Assembly: GCA_009774535.1 (NCBI GenBank)
Contig: VSNY01000041.1
Coordinates: forward strand, 1-28,240
Length of the DNA: 28,240 nucleotides
Direction of reading: 5' to 3'
DNA from: Lachnospiraceae bacterium
GTDB taxonomy: Bacteria > Bacillota > Clostridia > Lachnospirales > Lachnospiraceae
Shown here piece by piece: positions 16,424 through 23,560 of this stretch (the stretch's first letter is position 1; each line of letters begins with the position of its first letter). A model generated the notes under the pieces. That model worked only from the letters and a program-made list of their open reading frames with translations. It did no database searches and was not told the origin of the DNA. The position numbers and the translations under genes are program-made.

Positions 16424-17353
16424 TCACAGATACTGCGTCATCATCCGTTCTACTGATCCAAGGTACGACCGGCCGAACAGGTTCAGATGATTTAACATAT
16501 GATACAAATTATAAAGATCTCTGCGCCTGCTATAACCTGGCTGCAGCGGAGCCGCTTTTTGATATGCATCATAAAATTCCTGCGCAAATCCGCCAAAAAG
16601 CTCCGTCATCGCCAGGTCTGCTTCCGCATGGCCGACAGATACTGCCGGATCGATCAGCCGCGCCCTGCCGTCCGGGCCAGGCAGGACATTTCCAGACCAC
16701 AAGTCTCCATGCAGCAAAGACGGATATTCGGGTTCTGTCAAAATACGGTCCAGACGATCCAGCAGACGCAGGGCTTTTTTCATACCAGATGTCCCAAGAT
16801 ACCCCTCCGCCCGCCGAAACTGCGGTTCCAGGCGGCAATCGCGAAAAAAACGAATCCAGCTGTGATGCGCGGTATTTATCTGTCCGCCAGCCCCGATATA
16901 ATTATCACTGCAAAATCCATACGTTCCTCCGGATACAAACGCAGACGTATCCGCCCGATGCAGATCTGCCAGCTGCTGCGCAAAAATCTCCCAATAACCG
17001 GCAGTCCTGCGCTGGCTGTTGATATATTCCAGCAGCAGAAAAGAAAAACCTCCTCTGTCTTCATCCGTGCCGATCCCCAGCACCTTCGGCGTACCGATAC
17101 TGCCTGTCTGCGCAATTGCTGACAAACCTGCTGCTTCTGCTGTAAAAAAAGATACGTTTTCTTTTTTATTTGCCTTCATAAAAAGTGTAATTCCATCATT
17201 TAATTCCAGGCGGAACGCATCATTAATATCCCCTCCGCTGATTCTGGCTGTATGTACCAGCCTGGTGCTGCTTTTGAACAGCGAACATAGCGCTTGCTGC
17301 AGGGATGAGAACCTTTGTATTTGTATCTTGCCATTTTCATTTGTGTCTGACAA
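16424..17353 (-). CDS. Fructosamine kinase family protein (protein deglycation)
   Basis: A 309-residue member of the fructosamine kinase/FN3K family, which phosphorylates Amadori products on lysine so that they fall apart, repairing glycated amines. ISGGDINDAFRLEL (37-50), a nucleotide-site lysine near 60, the catalytic HGDLWSGN at 215-222 and the DFG-like LIDPAVSVGHAEADLAM are intact. The start is a TTG at 17353 with AAGGAG 8 bases upstream; no in-frame ATG is better. It lies 178 bases after aat and upstream of ridA in the same direction. Confidence 0.9.
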   Translation of the reverse strand: MSDTNENGKIQIQRFSSLQQALCSLFKSSTRLVHTARISGGDINDAFRLELNDGITLFMKANKKENVSFFTAEAAGLSAIAQTGSIGTPKVLGIGTDEDRGGFSFLLLEYINSQRRTAGYWEIFAQQLADLHRADTSAFVSGGTYGFCSDNYIGAGGQINTAHHSWIRFFRDCRLEPQFRRAEGYLGTSGMKKALRLLDRLDRILTEPEYPSLLHGDLWSGNVLPGPDGRARLIDPAVSVGHAEADLAMTELFGGFAQEFYDAYQKAAPLQPGYSRRRDLYNLYHMLNHLNLFGRSYLGSVERMMTQYL

Positions 17354-17452
17354 ATTACCAACTCCTTCTTAGTGTCAAAGATTTTTGTATGTGGGCGGTT
17401 ACCTTTTGTTGGCAATCCGGACGACTCTGTGTGTACCGCCTGCCAAAATACA

Positions 17453-17499
17453 GTGACTGGGACAGCGGGGCGGCCATCCCGTTCCGCTGTCCCGGTCAC
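17453..17499. terminator. GC-rich hairpin after aat
   Basis: A 16-base arm (17453-17468) pairs with 17484-17499 with one G-T wobble and a 15-base loop. Read on the minus strand it follows aat and is succeeded by TGTATTTTGG, so it may end aat transcription before the fructosamine-kinase gene. Part of the stem is inside the 36-base repeat. Confidence 0.5.
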
Positions 17500-17545
17500 G
17501 TCCGGTTTGCCATCCCGTTCCGCCGTCCCGGTCACGTCCGGTCTG
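17474..17545. repeat. 36-base tandem duplication covering the 3' end of aat
   Basis: Two adjacent 36-base units, 17474-17509 and 17510-17545, identical at 34 positions. The distal unit carries the last codons and stop of aat (MADRT-stop); the other would encode MANRT-stop. Only the first few bases of a third unit are seen. Confidence 0.9.
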
Positions 17546-18194
17546 CCATCATCCCTTCCCGCAGCATCCCATCATATTCCTGCCAGGAAATCGCCCTGCC
17601 TCCCATGCTTTCCAGATGCTCCGTATAAAACTGGCAGTCAATAAACAAAAATTTCTGCTGCTCCAGCACCTTTGCAAACCCGATCAGCGCCGTCTTAGAC
17701 CCGTTCTCTTTTTCGGAAAACATACTTTCCCCAAAAAAACACCGTCCAATAGATACCCCGTAAAATCCTCCCGCAAGCTCTCCGTCTTCCAGCGCTTCCA
17801 CACTGACAGCATAGCCTTCCTGATGCAGACGGCTATAAGCAGCTTCCATTTCATCCGAAATCCAGGTGCCTTCTGCAAACTCCCTTTTCAGCCTGCACCG
17901 ATGCATGGTATCCGCAAAATCCCGGTTGATTACCAGCTGCAGTTCGTGCTTTTTCATGTATTTTTTCATGGAACGGGAAATATGGATCTCCTGCGGAAAG
18001 ATCACAAAGCGTTCTTTGGGACACCACCATAAGATCTCTTCTCCTGGATCATACCATGGAAAAATCCCGTGTGCATAGGCCAGCAGCAAACGCTCTGTAC
18101 AAAGATCCCCGCCGATCGCTAAAAGCCCGTCCGGGCGCGCGGCCTCCGGATGCGGAAAAGAAATCTCGTGTTCATCTAAACGGTATACCGGCAT
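17532..18194 (-). CDS. aat: Leucyl/phenylalanyl-tRNA-protein transferase
   Basis: A 220-residue Aat, which adds Leu or Phe from aminoacyl-tRNA to proteins with N-terminal Lys or Arg and so creates an N-degron. FPHPEAARPDGLLAIGGDL, YAHGIFPWYDPGEEILWWCP, GGFYGVSIGRCFFGESMFS (Glu156) and DCQF (Gln188) are intact; to my recollection these two residues match the catalytic pair in E. coli. The ATG at 18194 follows AAGGGGTG and lies 5 bases after the clpA stop, giving tight coupling; the longer ATG at 18254 is inside clpA. The C-terminus lies in a 36-base tandem repeat. Confidence 0.95.
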   Translation of the reverse strand: MPVYRLDEHEISFPHPEAARPDGLLAIGGDLCTERLLLAYAHGIFPWYDPGEEILWWCPKERFVIFPQEIHISRSMKKYMKKHELQLVINRDFADTMHRCRLKREFAEGTWISDEMEAAYSRLHQEGYAVSVEALEDGELAGGFYGVSIGRCFFGESMFSEKENGSKTALIGFAKVLEQQKFLFIDCQFYTEHLESMGGRAISWQEYDGMLREGMMADRT

Positions 18195-18199
18195 TGTTT

Positions 18200-20578
18200 T
18201 CACCCCTTTTGTATTACAACCTGAAACGTTTCGTCTGCTGCTGTCAGCATACATGCCCCGCCCTGCCTGAGCGATCCGGCTAAAATCTCATCCACAAATA
18301 ATGGTTTCACTTCGCTTTGTATGACGCGTTCCATTTCTCTGGCTCCATATTCCGCGCTGATGCCCTTTTTCTGTAATAGTTCCTGTGCTGATGGATCAAA
18401 TGTCAGTTCCACATGTTTTCGCAGCAGCATTTTAGCAAATTCACCTAGTTTTTTCTCTGCAATCTGTCCGGCCATCGCACGATCCATGCAGCGAAAGGCT
18501 ACGATTTTATTCAGACGGTTGCGAAATTCCGGCTGGAATACGCGCCGGACTTCTTCCATTAAAGCGTCGCTGTTTGCCGCTTCTCCTAAAAATCCGATCC
18601 CTGGTTTTCCCATTCGGCGCGCTCCGGCGTTGGAAGTCATAATCAAAATCACATTCCGAAAATCTGCTTTCCTGCCCTGGTTATCAGTCAGTGTTGCATA
18701 GTCCATGACCTGGAGCAGGATATGGTAAATGTCCGGATGCGCTTTTTCGATCTCATCCAATAACAGAACCGCGTGCGGATGCCTGCGGATTTCTTCGGTT
18801 AAAAGCCCGCCTTCTTCATAGCCGACATACCCGGCTGGCGCGCCGATCAGCTTTGCTACGGCATGTTTTTCTTCGTACTCGCTCATATCAAACCGGATCA
18901 GACGGATGCCAAGCTCTTTGGCAAGGCATTTCGCAATCTCAGTCTTACCCACGCCTGTCGGCCCGACAAACAGCAGACTTGCCAACGGCTTATTTTCTTC
19001 CAACAAACCTGCCCTGGAAAATTTCACAGCGTTTACGACCTGCGTTACAGCATCATCCTGACCAAAGATCTGGCCTTGCAGACGCGCTTCCAAGGTCAGC
19101 AGAGATTCCGTCTCTTCCTGTTCTACGGTCTGCTTTGGAATCTGGCACGTCTTAGACACGATTTCGTCTATTAAGGCGCGGCTTACTGTCTGCGGGGCGC
19201 CGTCCAGTGGATGCATCCGCCGGTAAGCACCAGCCTCATCGATCAGGTCGATCGCTTTATCCGGCAGAAAACGTTCGGTCATATATTTTGCGCTGACTGT
19301 CACGGCATATTCCAGCACATCGTCTTCATAATGAACTCCATGAAATTTCTCATAGCTGTCTTTCAGCCCTTCCAGAATGCGCACAGTATCTTTCGGGTCT
19401 GGTTCTTTGATCTCAACATTCTGAAAGCGTCTGACAAGGCTTTTGCTTTTTTCAAAATGCTTTTTATATTCCTCAAATGTCGTCGCGCCGACAAAGCGGA
19501 TTTCTCCGGAGGAAAGATAGGGTTTCAGCATATTGGAAATATCAAAGCTTCCGCCATTTACAGCGCCTGCGCCGACCATATTGTGGATTTCATCAATATA
19601 CAAAATCGGTTTTTCCTCCTGACTGATGGCGTCCATTACTTTTTTCAGACGTTTTTCAAAATCCCCGCGGTACTGGGTGCCGGCTAAAAGGCTGCTTAAA
19701 TCCAATGAAAAAATCCTTGCCCCGCGCAAAGGCTGCGGAACCTGGTCTTCATTGAGCAGTTTTGCAAAGCCGTACATAATCGCAGTCTTTCCAACGCCTG
19801 GTTCCCCGATATGCAGCGGATTATTTTTTTCTTTGCGGCAAAGAATCTGCATCGTCCGTTCCAGTTCCTCTTCCCTGCCAATCAGCGGATTATGTCCATC
19901 CAGCACATCATTAAAGCAGATGGTGTACTGCTCCAAAAAACTGGCCCGTCTTTGAGTACCTTTTGGGCTGTCTTCCTCTTCTTCAGTTTCATCGTAATCG
20001 TCTGTATCTGCGCTTGCGCTCTCCCAAGTATCCGGATTCCCGGTTCTTTTTTTGCCTATGTCTGAAATTCCTTCCTTGCGGCGGCCCCATACGACGGATC
20101 TTTTTTTCTTTCTGCTTCTTTTTTCATTTTCTTCGTATTCTTCCTGTACCAGAAGCATTTCCTGTAAAAGATCTGCCTGTGTCATACCCTGCAGCTGCAT
20201 ATAATAGACAGCATAGCTTTCTTTCAGTTCATACAAAGCATGGATCACATGCGGCAGCTCTACAACCGTGCGCCCGCTGTTTCCTGCTGATTCCCACGCA
20301 ATGGATAAAAGTTTCCCCGCACCCTGTGACAATTCCGGGGTATCCTGGCAAGTATCTGCGTCGATTGCGCCTGGTTCCATATATTCTTCTAAATAAGTCT
20401 TTAAATTTTGGTCTAATTCCGACAGGCTTCCGCCGCAGTTTTTAAATGCCTGCGCAAACACCGGGTTCTGACAGGCCACATATAAGATCAGTTCCGGCGT
20501 TACCCAGGCAAAATGCGCGTCTCTTGCCAGCAGAAATACCGATTCCATTATTTTCGCTACTTCCTGTGATACCTGCAT
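18200..20578 (-). CDS. clpA: ClpA-type AAA+ unfoldase subunit of ClpAP
   Basis: A 792-residue double-ring AAA+ unfoldase. The ClpA N-domain spans residues 1-145, a charged variable linker 146-210, AAA1 has Walker A GEPGVGKT (258-265) and Walker B DE (329-330), and AAA2 has Walker A GPTGVGKT (539-546) and Walker B DE (608-609). The IGF loop at 661-663 is the ClpP-docking motif, so it should act with ClpP (not in this window). There is no ClpB/ClpC-type middle coiled coil or UVR motif. It starts 2 bases after clpS, whose final codons contain its GGAGG site, and is followed 5 bases on by aat. Confidence 0.95.
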   Translation of the reverse strand: MQVSQEVAKIMESVFLLARDAHFAWVTPELILYVACQNPVFAQAFKNCGGSLSELDQNLKTYLEEYMEPGAIDADTCQDTPELSQGAGKLLSIAWESAGNSGRTVVELPHVIHALYELKESYAVYYMQLQGMTQADLLQEMLLVQEEYEENEKRSRKKKRSVVWGRRKEGISDIGKKRTGNPDTWESASADTDDYDETEEEEDSPKGTQRRASFLEQYTICFNDVLDGHNPLIGREEELERTMQILCRKEKNNPLHIGEPGVGKTAIMYGFAKLLNEDQVPQPLRGARIFSLDLSSLLAGTQYRGDFEKRLKKVMDAISQEEKPILYIDEIHNMVGAGAVNGGSFDISNMLKPYLSSGEIRFVGATTFEEYKKHFEKSKSLVRRFQNVEIKEPDPKDTVRILEGLKDSYEKFHGVHYEDDVLEYAVTVSAKYMTERFLPDKAIDLIDEAGAYRRMHPLDGAPQTVSRALIDEIVSKTCQIPKQTVEQEETESLLTLEARLQGQIFGQDDAVTQVVNAVKFSRAGLLEENKPLASLLFVGPTGVGKTEIAKCLAKELGIRLIRFDMSEYEEKHAVAKLIGAPAGYVGYEEGGLLTEEIRRHPHAVLLLDEIEKAHPDIYHILLQVMDYATLTDNQGRKADFRNVILIMTSNAGARRMGKPGIGFLGEAANSDALMEEVRRVFQPEFRNRLNKIVAFRCMDRAMAGQIAEKKLGEFAKMLLRKHVELTFDPSAQELLQKKGISAEYGAREMERVIQSEVKPLFVDEILAGSLRQGGACMLTAADETFQVVIQKG

Positions 20579-20580
20579 GA

Positions 20581-20880
20581 TTATGCCTCCTCTACAGTCA
20601 TGCGGAACGGGAACCCTTCCCCTTTTGCCCTTGCGGTAGCCGCCTGCACTTTTGTTATGGCGATATCATATGGATAAGAGCCGATGGCAGCTCTGCCGCT
20701 TTGATGCACGAGCAGCATCAGTCGTTCCGCTTCCAGTTGGTCTTTATGAAATATATCGATCAAAATATCCACGACAAATTCCATGGATGTAAAATCATCG
20801 TTATGCATAATGACTTGATAGTGTTTGGGTTCTCGTATTTTCGTTCTTATTTTTTCTCTTGTTTCTCCTTGTACCGGCAT
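20581..20880 (-). CDS. clpS: ATP-dependent Clp protease adaptor
   Basis: A 99-residue ClpS, which binds N-terminal Leu, Phe, Tyr or Trp and delivers the protein to ClpA. The flexible charged N-terminus (1-18) is followed by YQVIMHNDDFTSMEFV, with the ligand-pocket residues Asn27, Asp28/29, Thr31 and Met33, and VHQSG (His59). The start has AAGGAAG about 12 bases upstream. It is the first gene of clpS-clpA-aat, behind a promoter at 21023-21051. Confidence 0.96.
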   Translation of the reverse strand: MPVQGETREKIRTKIREPKHYQVIMHNDDFTSMEFVVDILIDIFHKDQLEAERLMLLVHQSGRAAIGSYPYDIAITKVQAATARAKGEGFPFRMTVEEA

Positions 20881-21022
20881 GGTTTTATATCTTCCTTTCT
20901 GTTTTTGTTTCTATTTTTATTTCTATATCTTATTTCTATTTTCAAGATACACACGAAGATTTATTCTCAGCTGCCTGTAACTCCTATTTGTTTCTGATTC
21001 ATATGGTTTTTTAAGCGTATTT

Positions 21023-21051
21023 ATCATAACATGACTGAGTGGCAGATGCAA
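21023..21051 (-). promoter_or_regulatory. Promoter of clpS-clpA-aat
   Basis: Minus strand TTGCAT (21046-21051), 17-base spacer, TATGAT (21023-21028). The leader is about 135 bases and pyrimidine-rich on the plus strand (20890-20940). No CtsR tandem or CIRCE element is seen. Confidence 0.6.
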
Positions 21052-21092
21052 GGCTGTTTGGGGATTTAGCGTGCTGTATTTCGTATTCAAAA

Positions 21093-21125
21093 GTAACCGT
21101 TCAATAGGGTATGAGAACTGTTACG
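21093..21125. repeat. Palindromic intergenic element, copy B
   Basis: GTAACCGTTC (21093-21102) and GAACTGTTAC (21115-21124) form an inverted repeat with one mismatch and a 12-base spacer, between the divergent clpS and TetR promoters. Compare 4478-4520 and 25725-25756. Confidence 0.5.
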
Positions 21126-21152
21126 ATCTGCATGGTTCCTTTCAAAAAAGTA

Positions 21153-21200
21153 TTGACAGATGCGCATAACAAGCATAGAATATAAATGAACATGTTCATT
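21153..21200 (+). promoter_or_regulatory. Promoter with perfect TetR-type operator
   Basis: TTGACA (21153-21158), 17-base spacer, TAGAAT (21176-21181). A perfect 16-base palindrome AATGAACATGTTCATT (21185-21200) begins 3 bases after the -10 box and covers the transcription start, ideal for autorepression by the TetR protein encoded next. Confidence 0.85.
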
Positions 21201-21224
21201 AAAGAACCGGGGAAAGGAGCGATC

Positions 21225-21779
21225 ATGAAAAAGAAAGATGACAGCCTGCGGGAAACCATACTGTCTATTGCACGCGATTTAGCTGACCAGGGAGGTATGG
21301 ACAACCTGAATATACGATCCATCGCGAAACAGGCAGGCGTGGCAAGCGGCACGGTGTACAATTATTTTTCCAATAAAGATGAAATCCTTCTTGCTCTTAC
21401 AAAGGAATACTGGAAACAGACGCTTTTGGAAATGGATGCTGCCATTACCGCAGATTCTTTTTGTGATGGACTGCTGCAGATTATGCTGTATCTAAAAGAA
21501 CAAATCCATCAGTCTGCTGGTAAGCTGATGCATAGTCTGGGCGGGGTGCGGCGCGAAGGGAAGGAATCTATGGCTTATGCACAACTGGAATTGGATGCAA
21601 TCCTGACGCGTCTGTTGGAGCGTGATCCTGGTATCCGGAGTGATCTTTGGGAAGGGGATTTTACCAGGGAACAGTTTGTATCTTTTGTCCGCAGAAATCT
21701 AATCGGACTGTTAAAGGAAGACGAGCAGGAGGCCGCTTTTTTGATCCATCTGATCGGCCGCGTTATTTATAAAAGTTAA
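21225..21779 (+). CDS. TetR/AcrR-family regulator
   Basis: A 184-residue regulator. The HTH is at about residues 9-50 (LRETILSIARDLADQGG, IRSIAKQAGVASGTVYNYFSNKDEIL); the remainder is an uncharacterised effector domain. ATG 21225 has AAAGGAGCGATC upstream and is preferred to 21186, which sits inside the operator. It is followed 19 bases on by the membrane-protein gene, so the two form an operon repressed through the 21185-21200 palindrome (inference). Confidence 0.92.
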   Translation: MKKKDDSLRETILSIARDLADQGGMDNLNIRSIAKQAGVASGTVYNYFSNKDEILLALTKEYWKQTLLEMDAAITADSFCDGLLQIMLYLKEQIHQSAGKLMHSLGGVRREGKESMAYAQLELDAILTRLLERDPGIRSDLWEGDFTREQFVSFVRRNLIGLLKEDEQEAAFLIHLIGRVIYKS

Positions 21780-21798
21780 AAATCAGGAGGGATTTTAT

Positions 21799-22461
21799 AT
21801 GGCACAGGCAATTGCAGAAACAGTATTTGATATCATATATCTTGGATTCGCTCTGACCACGGGGCTAATCATGCTTTTGAAAGGAAAGACAACACTTGAT
21901 AAAAAAATGGGCTGCATGGCAGCTCTGCTTGGTGCAGGCGACGCATTCCATCTGATGCCGCGCTGCTACGCGTTGTTTACGACGGGTCTTGAGGCAAATG
22001 CGGCAGCTCTTGGATTCGGAAAATTTGTTACATCTATTACAATGACAATCTTTTATCTGATTTTATACATTGTCTGGAGAGACTATTATAAAATTAAAGG
22101 ACGCACGTACCTGACCGCAGCAATGTCTGCGCTGGCGGCGCTGCGGATCGGCTTCTGTCTGCTTCCGCAAAACGAGTGGCTGATCTATCGCCAGCCGCTG
22201 GCTTACGGCATTCTTCGGAATGTGCCGTTTGCGGTAATGGGCATTTTGATCATTGTTATTTTTACACAGGAAACCAAAAAATCCGGTAACCTGGCATTTC
22301 AACATATGCCGCTTGCAGTCGCGCTTTCGTTTGGATTTTATCTGCCAGTTGTTTTATTCAGCGGAGCGCTGCCTGTAATCGGGATGCTGATGATCCCAAA
22401 GACGCTGGCTTATGTTTGGGTCATATGGATGGAGTGGAAAGTTTTTCACGCAAATGTATAG
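21799..22461 (+). CDS. Polytopic membrane protein of unknown function
   Basis: A 220-residue integral membrane protein with six or seven predicted spans (roughly 8-27, 38-54, 74-95, 103-123, 138-156, 171-190, 192-213). AGGAGG precedes the ATG. I do not recognise the family. A buried-looking GDAFHLMPR (47-55) in the second span, plus Arg116, Arg140 and His169 near membrane edges, are suggestive of an intramembrane enzyme, loosely like the GD motif of YhhN/TMEM86 lysoplasmalogenases, but this is not an assignment. Being paired with a TetR regulator suggests an inducible response to a membrane-active or lipid ligand. Confidence 0.85.
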   Translation: MAQAIAETVFDIIYLGFALTTGLIMLLKGKTTLDKKMGCMAALLGAGDAFHLMPRCYALFTTGLEANAAALGFGKFVTSITMTIFYLILYIVWRDYYKIKGRTYLTAAMSALAALRIGFCLLPQNEWLIYRQPLAYGILRNVPFAVMGILIIVIFTQETKKSGNLAFQHMPLAVALSFGFYLPVVLFSGALPVIGMLMIPKTLAYVWVIWMEWKVFHANV

Positions 22462-22514
22462 CTTTGTCCGGAAATACCCATAATAGCGGCGCATGAAAAT
22501 ATTTGCTTTAAGAT

Positions 22515-22544
22515 TTGCTTTCTATGATACAGTTATGTTAAAAT
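22515..22544 (+). promoter_or_regulatory. Possible promoter of the DUF896 operon
   Basis: TTGCTT (22515-22520), 18-base spacer, TAAAAT (22539-22544), 46 bases before the DUF896 ATG. No LexA box is recognised. Confidence 0.4.
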
Positions 22545-22590
22545 AAAGTCGTTGTCAGATCGGAAATTTTAAAGAAACGGAGTATAAAAT

Positions 22591-22818
22591 ATGCCAGAAT
22601 TAAATATCAGCCGCATTAATGAACTATACCATAAATCCAAGGCAGAGGGCTTAACAGAAGAAGAAAAAAAAGAACAGCAGCTTTTACGTCAACAGTATCT
22701 TGCATCTGTCCGCAGCAACCTCCGCAGCCAGTTAAACCAGATCGATCTAAAGATGGAAGACGGCACCATCGTCAATCTTGGGGAAAAATACGGGAATCAA
22801 AAACATGCAAAAGACTGA
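22591..22818 (+). CDS. DUF896 (UPF0291/YnzC-type) small protein
   Basis: A 75-residue DUF896 protein. The signature SRINELYHKSKAEGLTEEEKKEQQLLRQQYLASVRSN with a two-helix hairpin is clear, followed by a disordered tail. The B. subtilis relative YnzC lies in an SOS-controlled operon with yneA; function remains unknown. Its end overlaps the start of the folate gene by 14 bases, indicating translational coupling. Confidence 0.92.
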   Translation: MPELNISRINELYHKSKAEGLTEEEKKEQQLLRQQYLASVRSNLRSQLNQIDLKMEDGTIVNLGEKYGNQKHAKD

Positions 22819-23410
22819 ATCAAAAGACAAAGCGGCGAACAAAGCCAAAATCCGCAAGGAATACCTGGCAAAGCGTCAGGCAATGCCGCAAAATCTTGTC
22901 AGACGGTTATCGGACGAAATTTCAGATCTGGTGCTGAACTGGGATGTTTATCAAAAAGCACAGGCAGTATTTTTTTACTATCCGCTTGGAAATGAAGTGT
23001 CTTTGCTGCCTGTGATCCGGGATGCCTTGAAAAACGGCAAACATGCTGCTTTTCCTAAAACGGCCGGAGAACATATGGCTTTTTACGAAATTACCGACCT
23101 GGGCGAACTGCAAAAAGGCCGTTTTCATGTAATGGAACCAATTCTGACAGAAGCAAAGCAGCCGTTTTATGCAGAACCAGACCTTTGCTTTGTACCAGGA
23201 GCCGTATTTGACTGTTGGGGCGGAAGGTTTGGTTATGGAAAAGGTTATTATGACCGTTATTTCGCAGAAAGAAAAACGGTGAAACTTGCCGGATGTGCTT
23301 ACGGATGCCAGATTACGGACAAGCTGCCTGTGGATGCTTGGGATATCCGGATGAATTTGTTATGCAGTGAATCCGGGATTGTATGGACAGACGGCGAAAA
23401 AAATTTTTAA
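22805..23410 (+). CDS. 5-formyltetrahydrofolate cyclo-ligase
   Basis: A 201-residue 5,10-methenyltetrahydrofolate synthetase, which converts 5-formyl-THF to methenyl-THF using ATP and so recycles a stored or inhibitory folate. KAKIRKEYLAKRQ at the N-terminus, VFFYYPLGNEV, VPGAVFDCWGGRFGYGKGYYDRY (the ATP/folate loop) and the LPVDAWDIRMNLL tail are typical. ATG 22805 is chosen over a TTG at 22778; GGGAA is the only ribosome-like site, which suits coupling to the overlapping DUF896 gene. Confidence 0.94.
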   Translation: MQKTESKDKAANKAKIRKEYLAKRQAMPQNLVRRLSDEISDLVLNWDVYQKAQAVFFYYPLGNEVSLLPVIRDALKNGKHAAFPKTAGEHMAFYEITDLGELQKGRFHVMEPILTEAKQPFYAEPDLCFVPGAVFDCWGGRFGYGKGYYDRYFAERKTVKLAGCAYGCQITDKLPVDAWDIRMNLLCSESGIVWTDGEKNF

Positions 23411-23422
23411 GACATGTTCCAG

Positions 23423-23461
23423 AAAAGGCGGGCTGCAAAACCTGTTTGCCGCCCGCCTTTT
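23423..23461. terminator. Bidirectional intrinsic terminator
   Basis: An 11-base stem AAAAGGCGGGC / GCCCGCCTTTT continued inward by GCAAA / TTTGC. It ends the folate gene on the plus strand and can end the converging nucleotidase gene on the minus strand. Confidence 0.88.
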
Positions 23462-23474
23462 ACAAGGATCTTTA

Positions 23475-23560
23475 TTGACTGCAATTTTGCGATTCCTGTT
23501 ATTTTGCTTTGACTGCAATCTTGAGATTACTATTACTTCGCTTTGACCGTAAGTTTGCAG
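23475..23560. repeat. Degenerate repeats of the nucleotidase gene's 3' tail
   Basis: On the minus strand the last coding segment (CTTACGGTCAAAGCGAAGTAA, that is LTVKAK-stop) is followed by two diverged copies of about 32 bases. The first again reads KIAVKAK-stop; the second is shorter (AAAATTGCAGTCAATAA). All lie before the terminator at 23423-23461. Confidence 0.6.

Noticed and set aside
16499..17122. 207-residue plus-strand ORF
   Set aside because: Antisense shadow of the fructosamine kinase gene, which has all catalytic motifs.
17474..17545. CRISPR array (36-base repeat length)
   Set aside because: Only two directly adjacent units with no spacers, and one unit encodes the end of aat.
20881..21152. 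CtsR or HrcA (CIRCE) heat-shock operator before clpS
   Set aside because: I could not find tandem GGTCAAA heptamers or the CIRCE inverted repeat on either strand.
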